A stretch of DNA of 16,192 bases from DAONLM01 sp035406685 (GTDB lineage Bacteria > Spirochaetota > GWE2-31-10 > MWDO01): NCBI GenBank assembly GCA_035406685.1, contig DAONLM010000049.1, positions 1 through 16,192 on the forward strand, given 5' to 3'. Below, one piece after another: positions 8,539 through 14,867 of the stretch. Within the stretch, counting starts at the first letter, position 1, and every line of letters starts with the position of its first letter. A program made the position numbers and the translations under genes. The notes under the pieces were generated by a model, which worked only from the letters and a program-made list of their open reading frames with translations, searched no databases and was not told the DNA's origin.

Positions 8539-8808
8539 TTATTCTATAATTATTAATTTTATATCTTTTAAATTAAGATTAACATATTCATTATCCTTGG
8601 CAAACTTTAATACCTTTACCGGACTTGTAAGAGAAGATATCTCTATCTCTTTCTTCTTGATATCAAGGATAATCTCATTGATCTCTTCTTTGATTTTAGC
8701 AAGTTCCTCTTTTTCTGTCTTAATGCCAAGATTTATAAAAACAGTGGTAAAAAATATTATAGAAATTGTTAAGGCACCTATAAAAACACCTATATTAAAA
8801 TAGTTCAT
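8539..8808 (-). CDS. ftsL: FtsL-like small bitopic division protein
   Basis: An 89-residue protein with one N-terminal transmembrane helix (about 6-28), then a charged heptad-patterned coiled coil (about 31-60, EELAKIKEEINEI...) and a short C-terminal region. This is the FtsL/DivIC architecture: small proteins that pair with FtsQ and activate FtsWI. The sequence itself is too short and divergent to name the family with certainty. The assignment rests on the topology and on its place directly after rsmH. The start codon overlaps the rsmH stop in a 4-base ATGA, indicating coupled translation. DivIC is the main alternative. Confidence 0.75.
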   Translation of the reverse strand: MNYFNIGVFIGALTISIIFFTTVFINLGIKTEKEELAKIKEEINEIILDIKKKEIEISSLTSPVKVLKFAKDNEYVNLNLKDIKLIIIE

Positions 8809-9725
8809 ACAATCTTCTCCACAATTCTAAGTTTTGCGGATCTTGATGCTGGATTATTCTTTATCTCTTCAGAAGAGGGTTGAATAGGCTTGCTAATAAT
8901 CTCTATCTCCTTTTTTTTATTACAAACACAAACAGGCATTTCTTTTGGGCAGATACACTCTTTTTTCATATATGAAAAAATCTCTTTTACTGTTCTATCT
9001 TCTACTGAATGAAATGTAATTACCCCAAGTCTCCCCCCTTTTTTAATAAGAGATAAAATCTTAGGCAATCCTATTTTTATATTCTCAATTTCATTATTTG
9101 CCTCAATTCTTAAAGCCTGAAATATCTTGGTAGCTACATTTATATTTTTAGGCCAGAATTTTTTAGGAACACTTCTCTCGACAATCTCAACCAATTCAAA
9201 AGTAGTCTCAATCGGTTTTATTCCCCTTTTTTTTATAATATTTTTAGCAATCTCCTTTGAGAATCTCTCCTCCCCATATTTATAAAAAATTTCAACAAGC
9301 CTATCAAAATCATACTTATTTAAAATTTCTTTTACACTCAAACCATCTTCTGAAAGTCTCATATCCAATTTTTCATCTTTTAAAAAAGTAAAACCCTTTT
9401 CACTTACCTTATAATGATAACTCGATATCCCAAGATCCATTAATCCAGAACAAAATTTAAAATCAATATCCAATTTATCCACATCGGTAAAATTAATATT
9501 AAGTGGAATAAATCTTGTGCCAAAGATCTTTAATCTCTCTTTTGCAATCGAGAGAATATTTTTATCTCTATCAAGCCCATAAACGGTTATATTTTTAAAT
9601 TTGTTTAAAATAGCCTCAGAATGTCCACCCTCACCGACTGTGCAATCAATAAAATACCTATCTTCCTCTTTTATGAGAAAAGAAAGAATTTCATTGACCA
9701 GTACCGGAGAATGGACATAATTCAA
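8805..9725 (-). CDS. rsmH: 16S rRNA (cytosine-1402-N4)-methyltransferase RsmH (MraW)
   Basis: An S-adenosylmethionine-dependent enzyme that N4-methylates C1402 in the decoding centre of 16S rRNA. The 306-residue protein is of normal length. It has the SAM motif DCTVGEGGHSEAIL (27-40), the acidic loop GLDRD (50-54), the family motif VITFHSVEDR near the C-terminal third, and the terminal NPASRSAKLR. A pair of CX-type cysteines (CICPKEMPVCVC) lies near the C-terminus. The start is TTG 9725, chosen because a strong G-rich site (GGGGAGGGG, 9730-9738) lies at correct spacing and the protein then begins NYVHSPVLVNE as in homologues. It lies 15 bases after mraZ. Confidence 0.97.
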   Translation of the reverse strand: MNYVHSPVLVNEILSFLIKEEDRYFIDCTVGEGGHSEAILNKFKNITVYGLDRDKNILSIAKERLKIFGTRFIPLNINFTDVDKLDIDFKFCSGLMDLGISSYHYKVSEKGFTFLKDEKLDMRLSEDGLSVKEILNKYDFDRLVEIFYKYGEERFSKEIAKNIIKKRGIKPIETTFELVEIVERSVPKKFWPKNINVATKIFQALRIEANNEIENIKIGLPKILSLIKKGGRLGVITFHSVEDRTVKEIFSYMKKECICPKEMPVCVCNKKKEIEIISKPIQPSSEEIKNNPASRSAKLRIVEKIV

Positions 9726-9740
9726 AATTCCCCTCCCCTT

Positions 9741-10211
9741 TCATAATTCTTTAGAAGAGCGCATGGACAACTTCCCAAGTTCTTCAAAAGAATTTATATA
9801 ATCCTCTGAGGCTTTTTTATCTTCATTATTAAAGATCTCAACATCCCATAATTCTATAACCTTATTCATACCAAGAAAAACACAGTCCCTTTTCAATTCT
9901 GCATACTCCCTTAGACTCTGAGGAATAGCAATTCTCCCATTTTTATCAATTTCAATCTCTCTTGCCGGCGAAATAAATTTTCTATAAATCCATCTTGCCT
10001 CTCTGGTATAAATATTAATCTTACTTTCTATTTCTTTAACTGTTCTTTCCCATTCTTCTGGTGAATATATCAAAAGGCATTTATCATTATCCATACCTTT
10101 CGTGATCCATATTATATCCCCATTTAAAATTTCTTTTAATTTTGACGGAAAAGCAACCCTCCCTTTTTCATCAAGAGTATTAAAATATTCTCCAAAAAAA
10201 TAGTTTGCCAT
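9741..10211 (-). CDS. mraZ: Transcriptional regulator MraZ
   Basis: First gene of the operon. It encodes a 156-residue protein with two SpoVT/AbrB-like swapped-hairpin repeats, each with the DXXXR-type motif: NTLDEKGRVAFP (11-22, D14/R18) and EIDKNGRIAIP (87-97, D89/R93). MraZ forms ring oligomers that bind short direct repeats upstream of its own operon and regulate dcw transcription. Three suitable 10-bp repeats lie 13-42 bases upstream of this ATG. The start is ATG 10211, preceded only by a modest AGAAGCAGG purine stretch. Compared with usual MraZ proteins (about 140-150) it has a slightly longer charged tail after residue 127. Confidence 0.96.
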   Translation of the reverse strand: MANYFFGEYFNTLDEKGRVAFPSKLKEILNGDIIWITKGMDNDKCLLIYSPEEWERTVKEIESKINIYTREARWIYRKFISPAREIEIDKNGRIAIPQSLREYAELKRDCVFLGMNKVIELWDVEIFNNEDKKASEDYINSFEELGKLSMRSSKEL

Positions 10212-10223
10212 TTGAGCCTGCTT

Positions 10224-10253
10224 CTTCTACCACTTTATACCACTTAATACCAA
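10224..10253 (-). promoter_or_regulatory. MraZ operator: three 10-bp direct repeats
   Basis: On the minus strand three consecutive 10-mers occur: TTGGTATTAA, then GTGGTATAAA, then GTGGTAGAAG. All share TGGTA in the same register. This fits the tandem-box design known for MraZ operators in E. coli (TGGG boxes at 10-bp period) and in mycoplasmas (AAAGTG boxes). The array begins about six bases after the expected transcription start, so bound MraZ would block initiation or early elongation. Confidence 0.8.
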
Positions 10254-10265
10254 TAAGTTATTAAT

Positions 10266-10294
10266 ATTATTCTATTTTTTAAATAAATTGTCAA
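10266..10294 (-). promoter_or_regulatory. dcw operon (mraZ) promoter
   Basis: A perfect -35 TTGACA (10289-10294) is separated by 17 bases from a -10 AATAAT (10266-10271) on the minus strand. The predicted transcription start is near 10259, giving a roughly 48-base leader that contains the MraZ boxes. A shifted -10 (TAATAT) with a 19-base spacer is possible but less likely. Confidence 0.75.
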
Positions 10295-10648
10295 CTATTT
10301 TTTTATAAAAATTTTAAAAAATATTTTTTTATAAAAAACTATTATCAAAAAAGATTGCTATAAATATAAATAAGTATTGATTTTGACTTTTTAACTAAGA
10401 AAAATTCCTTAAAAATTCAAGTGAATTTTTGTGAATTTTTGTGGTATAAAATTTAAATTAATGTTATCAAATGAATATAATTTTTTCTAAAAGTTATAAA
10501 GAATTTTATTAAAATTTTGTAGATATACTAAAAAATTTTATTTTTTCAAAAAGTTAAACTATCTTTGAAATGTTGAAAGCAGAGTTATGGTAGGATCATT
10601 TTTGAGGAAGAGTAATAAAATAAAAAAAAATTTTAAAAGTTTTTGTTT
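10295..10648. other. Non-coding region between RHH-like gene and dcw promoter
   Basis: About 350 extremely AT-rich bases with no reading frame longer than a few codons and no clear terminator for the RHH-like gene transcribed toward it. It contains a + strand array with 10-base period: GTGAATTTTT twice (10421-10440), then GTGGTATAAA (10441-10450), identical to the central MraZ box. It also contains a relatively GC-richer patch (about 10565-10612), which could be a small RNA or a decayed gene. No further structure is supported. Confidence 0.4.
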
Positions 10649-11164
10649 CTATAGAAATTGAATCTGTTTTAGACAGAAATCTGTTCCAAAAACAAGATAA
10701 TAATATACTTCTTGGTCGATATAAAAGGGGATATCTGGATGAATCCTCTCATCCTTATCCTTATACCATTTCACCTTCCTTGCCCTCATATCCTCTATCT
10801 TATTTTTTACCTTCTCAAGCCTCTTTTCAAACCCATCAACCCCATACTTTTCCACAAGTTCAAAATATAATTCCAATATTTCCCTTATCAATACAGCGAT
10901 ACTAAAAGTATTTAAAGTATCGTGTATCTGTTTTAATTCATTATAAATTTTCTCTTCCAGAAATACCCTTACTCTTTTTGTCGCATTCACATAAGGATAG
11001 TCTCTCTTTCTTCTCTCCTCTGTTAAATGCTTTTTCTTCAAAAAGGGTAACATTGTACTTATTACTTCCCTTATTATTTCAGATACTCCTTTATTATTTT
11101 TTTCTGTTAAGCTTTTAATCTTATTAAATAAAGAATCATTAATAACAAAATCAAATTGTAACAT
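10649..11164 (-). CDS. Tandem ribbon-helix-helix-like DNA-binding protein
   Basis: A 171-residue protein from ATG 11164. The frame can be extended to TTG 11176, but GGAGGT sits directly before 11164 and would be inside the longer form. Two RHH-like units are visible by pattern. Unit 1 (about 2-45) is a strand (LQFDFVI) and two helices joined by a turn before GVSEIIREVI. Unit 2 (about 64-106) has strand RVRVFL, helix IYNELKQIHDTL, then SIAVLIREILELYF. A charged helical segment (110-138) and a C-terminal aromatic part with a possible third strand-helix (143-171) follow. It is paralogous to the gene at 15903: LKQIHDTLNTFS here matches LKKIHADLNFF there, and both share a near-identical upstream region. 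A DNA-binding, probably autoregulatory role is inferred. It lies upstream of mraZ on the same strand, 437 bases away. Confidence 0.75.
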   Translation of the reverse strand: MLQFDFVINDSLFNKIKSLTEKNNKGVSEIIREVISTMLPFLKKKHLTEERRKRDYPYVNATKRVRVFLEEKIYNELKQIHDTLNTFSIAVLIREILELYFELVEKYGVDGFEKRLEKVKNKIEDMRARKVKWYKDKDERIHPDIPFYIDQEVYYYLVFGTDFCLKQIQFL

Positions 11165-11167
11165 TTT

Positions 11168-11249
11168 TACCTCCAATAATATAAAAATATTTTCTATATA
11201 TTAATCACAAAATTTTTGAGAAAATCCTTTACAAAATTTTAGAAAAAAT
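11168..11249 (-). promoter_or_regulatory. Shared upstream element, copy A (RHH-like gene at 10649)
   Basis: The minus-strand leader of this gene is nearly identical to the leader at 15821-15896. A 43-base core (AAATTTTGTAAAGG... through GATTAATATA) has one mismatch, then a one-base indel, then continued similarity to the GGAGG ribosome binding site. Inside the core AAATTTTGT occurs twice, 24 bases apart. TATATA at the end of the core is a candidate -10; no good -35 is seen. It probably holds promoter plus operator. Confidence 0.7.
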
Positions 11250-11269
11250 TATTTTTTTTAGAAAATAAC

Positions 11270-11297
11270 ATCCTCATATTTTAAACTTAGTGAGGAT
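11270..11297. repeat. Inverted repeat between divergent genes
   Basis: ATCCTCA (11270-11276) and TGAGGAT (11291-11297) form a 7-bp inverted repeat with a 14-base spacer. It directly abuts the -35 box of the + strand operon promoter and lies upstream of the minus-strand RHH-like gene. It could be an operator or a weak hairpin. Followed by TTTTT on the + strand it also resembles a minimal terminator. Confidence 0.35.
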
Positions 11298-11299
11298 TT

Positions 11300-11328
11300 T
11301 TAACAAAATATAGTTTATTGAATATAAT
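11300..11328 (+). promoter_or_regulatory. Promoter of the phasin-like/esterase operon
   Basis: TTAACA (11300-11305, five of six -35 matches) and a perfect TATAAT (11323-11328) are separated by 17 bases. The predicted start is near 11335, leaving a leader of about 100 bases before the coding region at 11434. The rest of the leader is AT-rich without an obvious structure. Confidence 0.65.
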
Positions 11329-11433
11329 TTGAAACTAAAGTAAAAAAAAAGTAAATTTTTTGCCTTTATTATTTTTTATAATTAAATATTTTAGTAAGAA
11401 TAATTATTAAATCCTTGTAAGGAGAAAAATTTT

Positions 11434-11751
11434 ATGTTTGATTTTTTAAAAGATATAAGTATCTTATTATTCAGTATAGCTGATGAAGTTGAAAAGAAAG
11501 CAGACGAATTTAAAAAAGAGAGAGAGGAAAAATTTAAAGATTTTGAAGAAAAGACAAAGGAGAAGCAGGAAGAATTCAAACAAAAAGCAGAAGAATTTAA
11601 AAAAAATTATGAAAATGATTTTGAAAAAACTAAAGAAAAAATAGAAGAATTTTTTTCTAAATTAGGAATTGCAACCAAAGATGATATAAAAGAAATAAAA
11701 GATATGATTTCGGAATTAAATAAAAAAATTGATCAGATTTTGAACAAATAA
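11434..11751 (+). CDS. Phasin-like amphipathic coiled-coil protein
   Basis: A 105-residue, almost wholly helical protein. A short hydrophobic N-terminus (MFDFLKDISILLFSIADEV) is followed by a long Lys/Glu/Phe-rich segment (about 20-75). This segment shows an approximate 11-residue periodicity, with one or two aromatics per turn set, typical of surface-binding amphipathic helices. The C-terminus (LGIATKDDIKEIKDMISELNKKID, about 77-102, split here only for description) resembles the end of polyhydroxyalkanoate granule-associated phasins, where a GLATKEDV-like motif precedes a leucine-zipper oligomerisation helix. The start is ATG 11434 with AAGGAG upstream. It is 36 bases from a downstream hydrolase gene, which fits a granule or lipid-surface role. 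A generic stress or membrane-binding coiled coil is the alternative. No PHA synthase is visible in the window. Confidence 0.65.
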   Translation: MFDFLKDISILLFSIADEVEKKADEFKKEREEKFKDFEEKTKEKQEEFKQKAEEFKKNYENDFEKTKEKIEEFFSKLGIATKDDIKEIKDMISELNKKIDQILNK

Positions 11752-11787
11752 AATTTTAAATGTTTCCAAAATAATAAGAGAGATTTT

Positions 11788-12777
11788 ATGCTTAACCTTA
11801 TGGCGAAATTTTTTGAGTTTATATATAGGATAAATAAAAATAAAAAGAAAGATATCAAAAAAATAGAAGAAAAAACGGTCAAAACCTTAACAACAATATT
11901 ATCTATTTTTAAAAGAATAAGTAAAAATAAAAAAGTAAAAATCATCCCTTCTGGTCTGCCATCTACTTTTATATATAATTGTAAAGTGTGCAAGAAAGAA
12001 TCTATATTACTGAAAGATGAGAGACTCAAATATAAATTATTATATATAAAAGATATTAATAATTTAACAGATGATTTTATTATTTTTTTACATGGGACTG
12101 CAAGGGATCATACTCAGTGGCTTGAAAAAAATGGTTTTGGCGATCAATTTAAAGAAATTTTTAAGGATAAACATCCTGCCTTTGCTTCAATATCTGTGGG
12201 TATGAGTTATTTAATAAAGGATAATCTACCTTTTCCTTATGATGTGGATCTTGAAAAGGTCTTTTTAGAAAAGATTATTCCTTACATAAGAAATAAATTA
12301 AATAAAAACGGTAATATTCATCTTATTGGCCATTCTATAGGTGCATTTTCTGCTTTTAATCTTGGTTTTAAATATCCAGAAATATTCAAGAGTGTCTTTG
12401 CTATATCTCCTTTTCTTGTAAAGGATAGTCCTTTTAAGAGTGACTTTTTATATCATAAAGATGCGATTAATAATAATCCAGAATGGTCATATTTTATAAA
12501 GTATAATCTTATGTATGCTTTTAAAGACGAGGATGATTGGAAAATGAATAATCCTTATGATCTTGTTGATAGTATTGATTCTCAAAAAACACCATTTATT
12601 ATAATAACAGAAGCAGAAAAAGAACTAATTGGCTTTAATGAAAATATCTTTTACTTTTTAGAAAAATTGAATAATAAAGGACTAAAATATCATTATTATA
12701 AAGTCAAAGGAGATCATCATAAATCTGATATAAGAGAGGCTTATAAAAATTTTTATAGATATTTGATAAAAGATTAA
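11788..12777 (+). CDS. Alpha/beta hydrolase (putative esterase family)
   Basis: A 329-residue hydrolase. Residues 1-50 are a basic, amphipathic helical extension without a cleavable signal, then a linker with CKVC (65-68). The catalytic fold starts near 95: the oxyanion-hole motif FLHGTARDHTQW (100-111), the nucleophile elbow GHSIG (181-185, Ser183), and the general base in GDHHKSD (308-314, His310 or His311). The acid residue should lie around 274-280 (TEAEKEL) but is not certain. The pattern matches the esterase D/feruloyl esterase group, which also includes PHB-depolymerase-like enzymes. The upstream phasin-like gene suggests a hydrophobic polymer or lipid-surface substrate; that is inference. 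ATG 11788 follows AGAGAG; a second ATG four codons later is possible. It ends before a bidirectional terminator. Confidence 0.82.
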   Translation: MLNLMAKFFEFIYRINKNKKKDIKKIEEKTVKTLTTILSIFKRISKNKKVKIIPSGLPSTFIYNCKVCKKESILLKDERLKYKLLYIKDINNLTDDFIIFLHGTARDHTQWLEKNGFGDQFKEIFKDKHPAFASISVGMSYLIKDNLPFPYDVDLEKVFLEKIIPYIRNKLNKNGNIHLIGHSIGAFSAFNLGFKYPEIFKSVFAISPFLVKDSPFKSDFLYHKDAINNNPEWSYFIKYNLMYAFKDEDDWKMNNPYDLVDSIDSQKTPFIIITEAEKELIGFNENIFYFLEKLNNKGLKYHYYKVKGDHHKSDIREAYKNFYRYLIKD

Positions 12778-12789
12778 GACAATGTAAAG

Positions 12790-12805
12790 TAGGACAATTG
12801 TCGTA
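12790..12805. repeat. Near-palindrome TAGGACAATTGTCGTA
   Basis: A copy of the GACAATTGTC-centred motif located in the gap between the hydrolase stop codon and the bidirectional terminator. It differs by one base from the palindrome at 14732-14747. It is not part of the terminator stem. Confidence 0.6.
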
Positions 12806-12824
12806 TGTTACTATAAAATATTTT

Positions 12825-12851
12825 AAAGAAGGGGAGTTAACCCCCTTCTTT
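12825..12851. terminator. Bidirectional terminator between hydrolase and LPP20-domain gene
   Basis: A 10-bp stem AAAGAAGGGG (12825-12834) pairs with CCCCTTCTTT (12842-12851), with a short AGTTAAC loop and A/T tracts on both sides. It serves the converging genes ending at 12777 (+) and 12860 (-). Confidence 0.88.
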
Positions 12852-12859
12852 TTTTATTT

Positions 12860-14791
12860 TTAATTATTAAAAAATTCAAGGACTTTTTCTACCATCTTTT
12901 TATTATAATCTTTTAAATAGGTATTCAAAGCATTCTGTATTGATTTTAATTCTGTAACACTGCCCTCTTTTATCTCTGGTGTTGCTTTTGAGAACACCTC
13001 ATTATTTTTTGTGTTATCTATTATTCTTACTGTGACTGTTAATCTTGTAAATATCTGACCCGACATATCAGATTTATTTATATATGCGTTAAAATTCATT
13101 ATCATTGTTACTTTAGAATTACTATCTGTAAATTTAGCGCCAGTCTTAGTGCTAAACTCATTTTTAAAATTTGCAGCACACTCTTCTATTTTTGATTTAT
13201 ATTGAGGATCTTTTAGTAAATCGTTTTCCATTTTTATCACAAAATTAAAGACAAGTGGCTCTACCTGAACGATAACCTCTTTTGAAGGAAGTCCTAAGTT
13301 AAGAATCTTCGCCATATAGAAATCCTGCTCGTCTTCATATTCCACTGTCCCCTCAAGAAAACTACTCAAATCCAGCTCAACCACAAAAGATTGCATATCT
13401 GATTTATCTTTTACCTTGGATACAATACAGCTTACTTCACCATTATAATCGGTTGTGCTTTTTTCCGTAATTTCAAGTCCTCCCTTATTTACCCTAAATC
13501 TAACAGGAAAATTAGAAACAGCAATTCCTTTATTTGTAATTTTAAATTTTACTTCTACCGGAGTTGGTGCTATCCTTGCAATTGAAACGTTCTCTCTTGT
13601 TGAAGTTATATTAAAATCCTTCATTATTTTTTGCATCTTTGCAGTAAGTTCATTTACAATTATAATCTCTTTCCCATTATAAGTCCCTTTTAAAGCATTT
13701 GTCACATATGGAGCTATATGATAATACCCCATAAAAGCATATCTAAAAGCAAGAGCCGGATCATTCTCTTCATCTGCTTTTTTTAAGAAATCCAGAGCAT
13801 TCATTTTAGCATTTTCCATTTTTTGTAGCTGTTTTTTTCTATATTCTTCAATGTTTAATCTATAATATACCCAATATCCCTTATCCACTGAATACCATGT
13901 ATCAACCAGTTCAAGATCTTCAACTGTTTCTCTCACAGTAATCTTAATACTCTGAGTAACCTCCTCTTCTGTAACCCCTTTAACCTCTCTCATATAATCA
14001 TTCAGTTCTGATTTTACCTTTGCCTTTATTTGTGTAATTAAGGTATTAATTGCTGCATCCTGTGCCTGCTGTAGAGTACCACCATTCCCTATACCAATAA
14101 AATAATTTTTGTCAGCCGGGAATTTTTTTACCCATGCTGGCTCTTTACCCTGATTAACCTTGATATTTTCTGTGTTTAAAGGATCTTTTTTTTCTACTTG
14201 GGTAGATCCTTCTGATTTATCTTTGATACCAAATGTGCTTTTTAAATTTCCTTTTATTTCTGAAACTAATTTTTCTAATGAAAGATCAGTGGATATTTTA
14301 GAATATTCACTCTCTCTCTTTTTTTTAGTCTCCTCAATAGACCTCTCTATATCCTTTACAGATATATACATAAGTATAATAACAGTTTCCGGTGTCGTTG
14401 AATCATCTATAAAACTGTCTTTAATTTTAGAACCAATAATAACATTCTCACTTATCTGTTTTGAGACACTCTGAGAAAATTCAAGCACACTATTTTTATT
14501 CTTATAATTTGAGTTTTCTATAAAATCCTTTATCATGCTTGAAATTTTTACCTCAATGGTTCTTGACAATTCTGCTCTTGCTCTTAGTATAGCAGCCTCT
14601 CGTGATAATGCAAGGTTTTCTTTCTGACCAATCCCTACAGCATAAACATATTCATTTGAGACAGGTAGTTTTGTAAACCATTCTGGATAGCTTATCTGCT
14701 TCTTTTTTGGTTTATCCTTGGCAAAATTAAATACGACAATTGTCGTAATAATCATCAATAATATAAAAATTTTTTTAAATACATTGTTCAT
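12860..14791 (-). CDS. Exported protein with two LPP20-type domains
   Basis: A 643-residue protein. The N-terminus (basic FKK then a hydrophobic stretch, about 8-23, ending near FNFAKDK) is a signal peptide or anchor, but there is no lipobox cysteine, so it is not a lipoprotein. Two copies of an LPP20-like domain follow. Copy 1 starts PEWFTKLPVSNEYVYAVGIG (36-55) and copy 2 PAWVKKFPADKNYFIGIG (218-235), each with a following Ala-rich helix (SREAAILRARAEL; QAQDAAINTLITQI). The LPP20 family is named after a Helicobacter lipoprotein and is common in outer-membrane or periplasmic proteins. Residues about 410-480 look like an Ig-like beta sandwich, and 515-643 form an unrecognised C-terminal domain. 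ATG 14791 is preceded by GAGGAGAG. It is 76 bases downstream of the MEMO gene, possibly cotranscribed. The exact role is unknown, probably envelope-related. Confidence 0.8.
   Translation of the reverse strand: MNNVFKKIFILLMIITTIVVFNFAKDKPKKKQISYPEWFTKLPVSNEYVYAVGIGQKENLALSREAAILRARAELSRTIEVKISSMIKDFIENSNYKNKNSVLEFSQSVSKQISENVIIGSKIKDSFIDDSTTPETVIILMYISVKDIERSIEETKKKRESEYSKISTDLSLEKLVSEIKGNLKSTFGIKDKSEGSTQVEKKDPLNTENIKVNQGKEPAWVKKFPADKNYFIGIGNGGTLQQAQDAAINTLITQIKAKVKSELNDYMREVKGVTEEEVTQSIKITVRETVEDLELVDTWYSVDKGYWVYYRLNIEEYRKKQLQKMENAKMNALDFLKKADEENDPALAFRYAFMGYYHIAPYVTNALKGTYNGKEIIIVNELTAKMQKIMKDFNITSTRENVSIARIAPTPVEVKFKITNKGIAVSNFPVRFRVNKGGLEITEKSTTDYNGEVSCIVSKVKDKSDMQSFVVELDLSSFLEGTVEYEDEQDFYMAKILNLGLPSKEVIVQVEPLVFNFVIKMENDLLKDPQYKSKIEECAANFKNEFSTKTGAKFTDSNSKVTMIMNFNAYINKSDMSGQIFTRLTVTVRIIDNTKNNEVFSKATPEIKEGSVTELKSIQNALNTYLKDYNKKMVEKVLEFFNN
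14732..14747. repeat. 16-bp perfect palindrome, GACAATTGTC family
   Basis: TACGACAATTGTCGTA lies inside the signal-peptide codons 15-20 of the LPP20-domain gene (encoding part of ITTIVV). It matches 15 of 16 bases with 12790-12805, just beyond the 3' end of the same gene. Confidence 0.6.
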
Positions 14792-14867
14792 TTTAACTCT
14801 CCTCTATTAAAAATTAATTATTTTATATAAAATATTTTAACTCTTTTTTTCAAAAAATCAAATTATT

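Noticed and set aside
10499..10540. Third copy of the RHH leader core (AAAATTTTGT at 10511)
   Set aside because: Only the short AT-rich 10-mer matches and the spacing to the second half differs; chance is likely in this composition.
10561..10620. Possible small gene (MLKAELW...) in the GC-richer patch
   Set aside because: The frame has stops after seven codons and no ribosome binding site; at most a remnant or RNA, with no positive evidence.
10646..10657. Palindrome TTTCTATAGAAA as terminator of the RHH-like gene
   Set aside because: It includes the stop codon, is AT-rich with a tiny stem and has no proper U-tract arrangement.
11165..11176. TTG start for the RHH-like gene
   Set aside because: It would place the GGAGGT ribosome binding site inside the gene; ATG 11164 has correct spacing.
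11391..12029. Minus-strand open frames opposite the phasin-like and esterase genes
   Set aside because: They mirror Lys/Glu-rich codons of the real genes as Ser/Phe/Leu-rich sequence and have no start signals.
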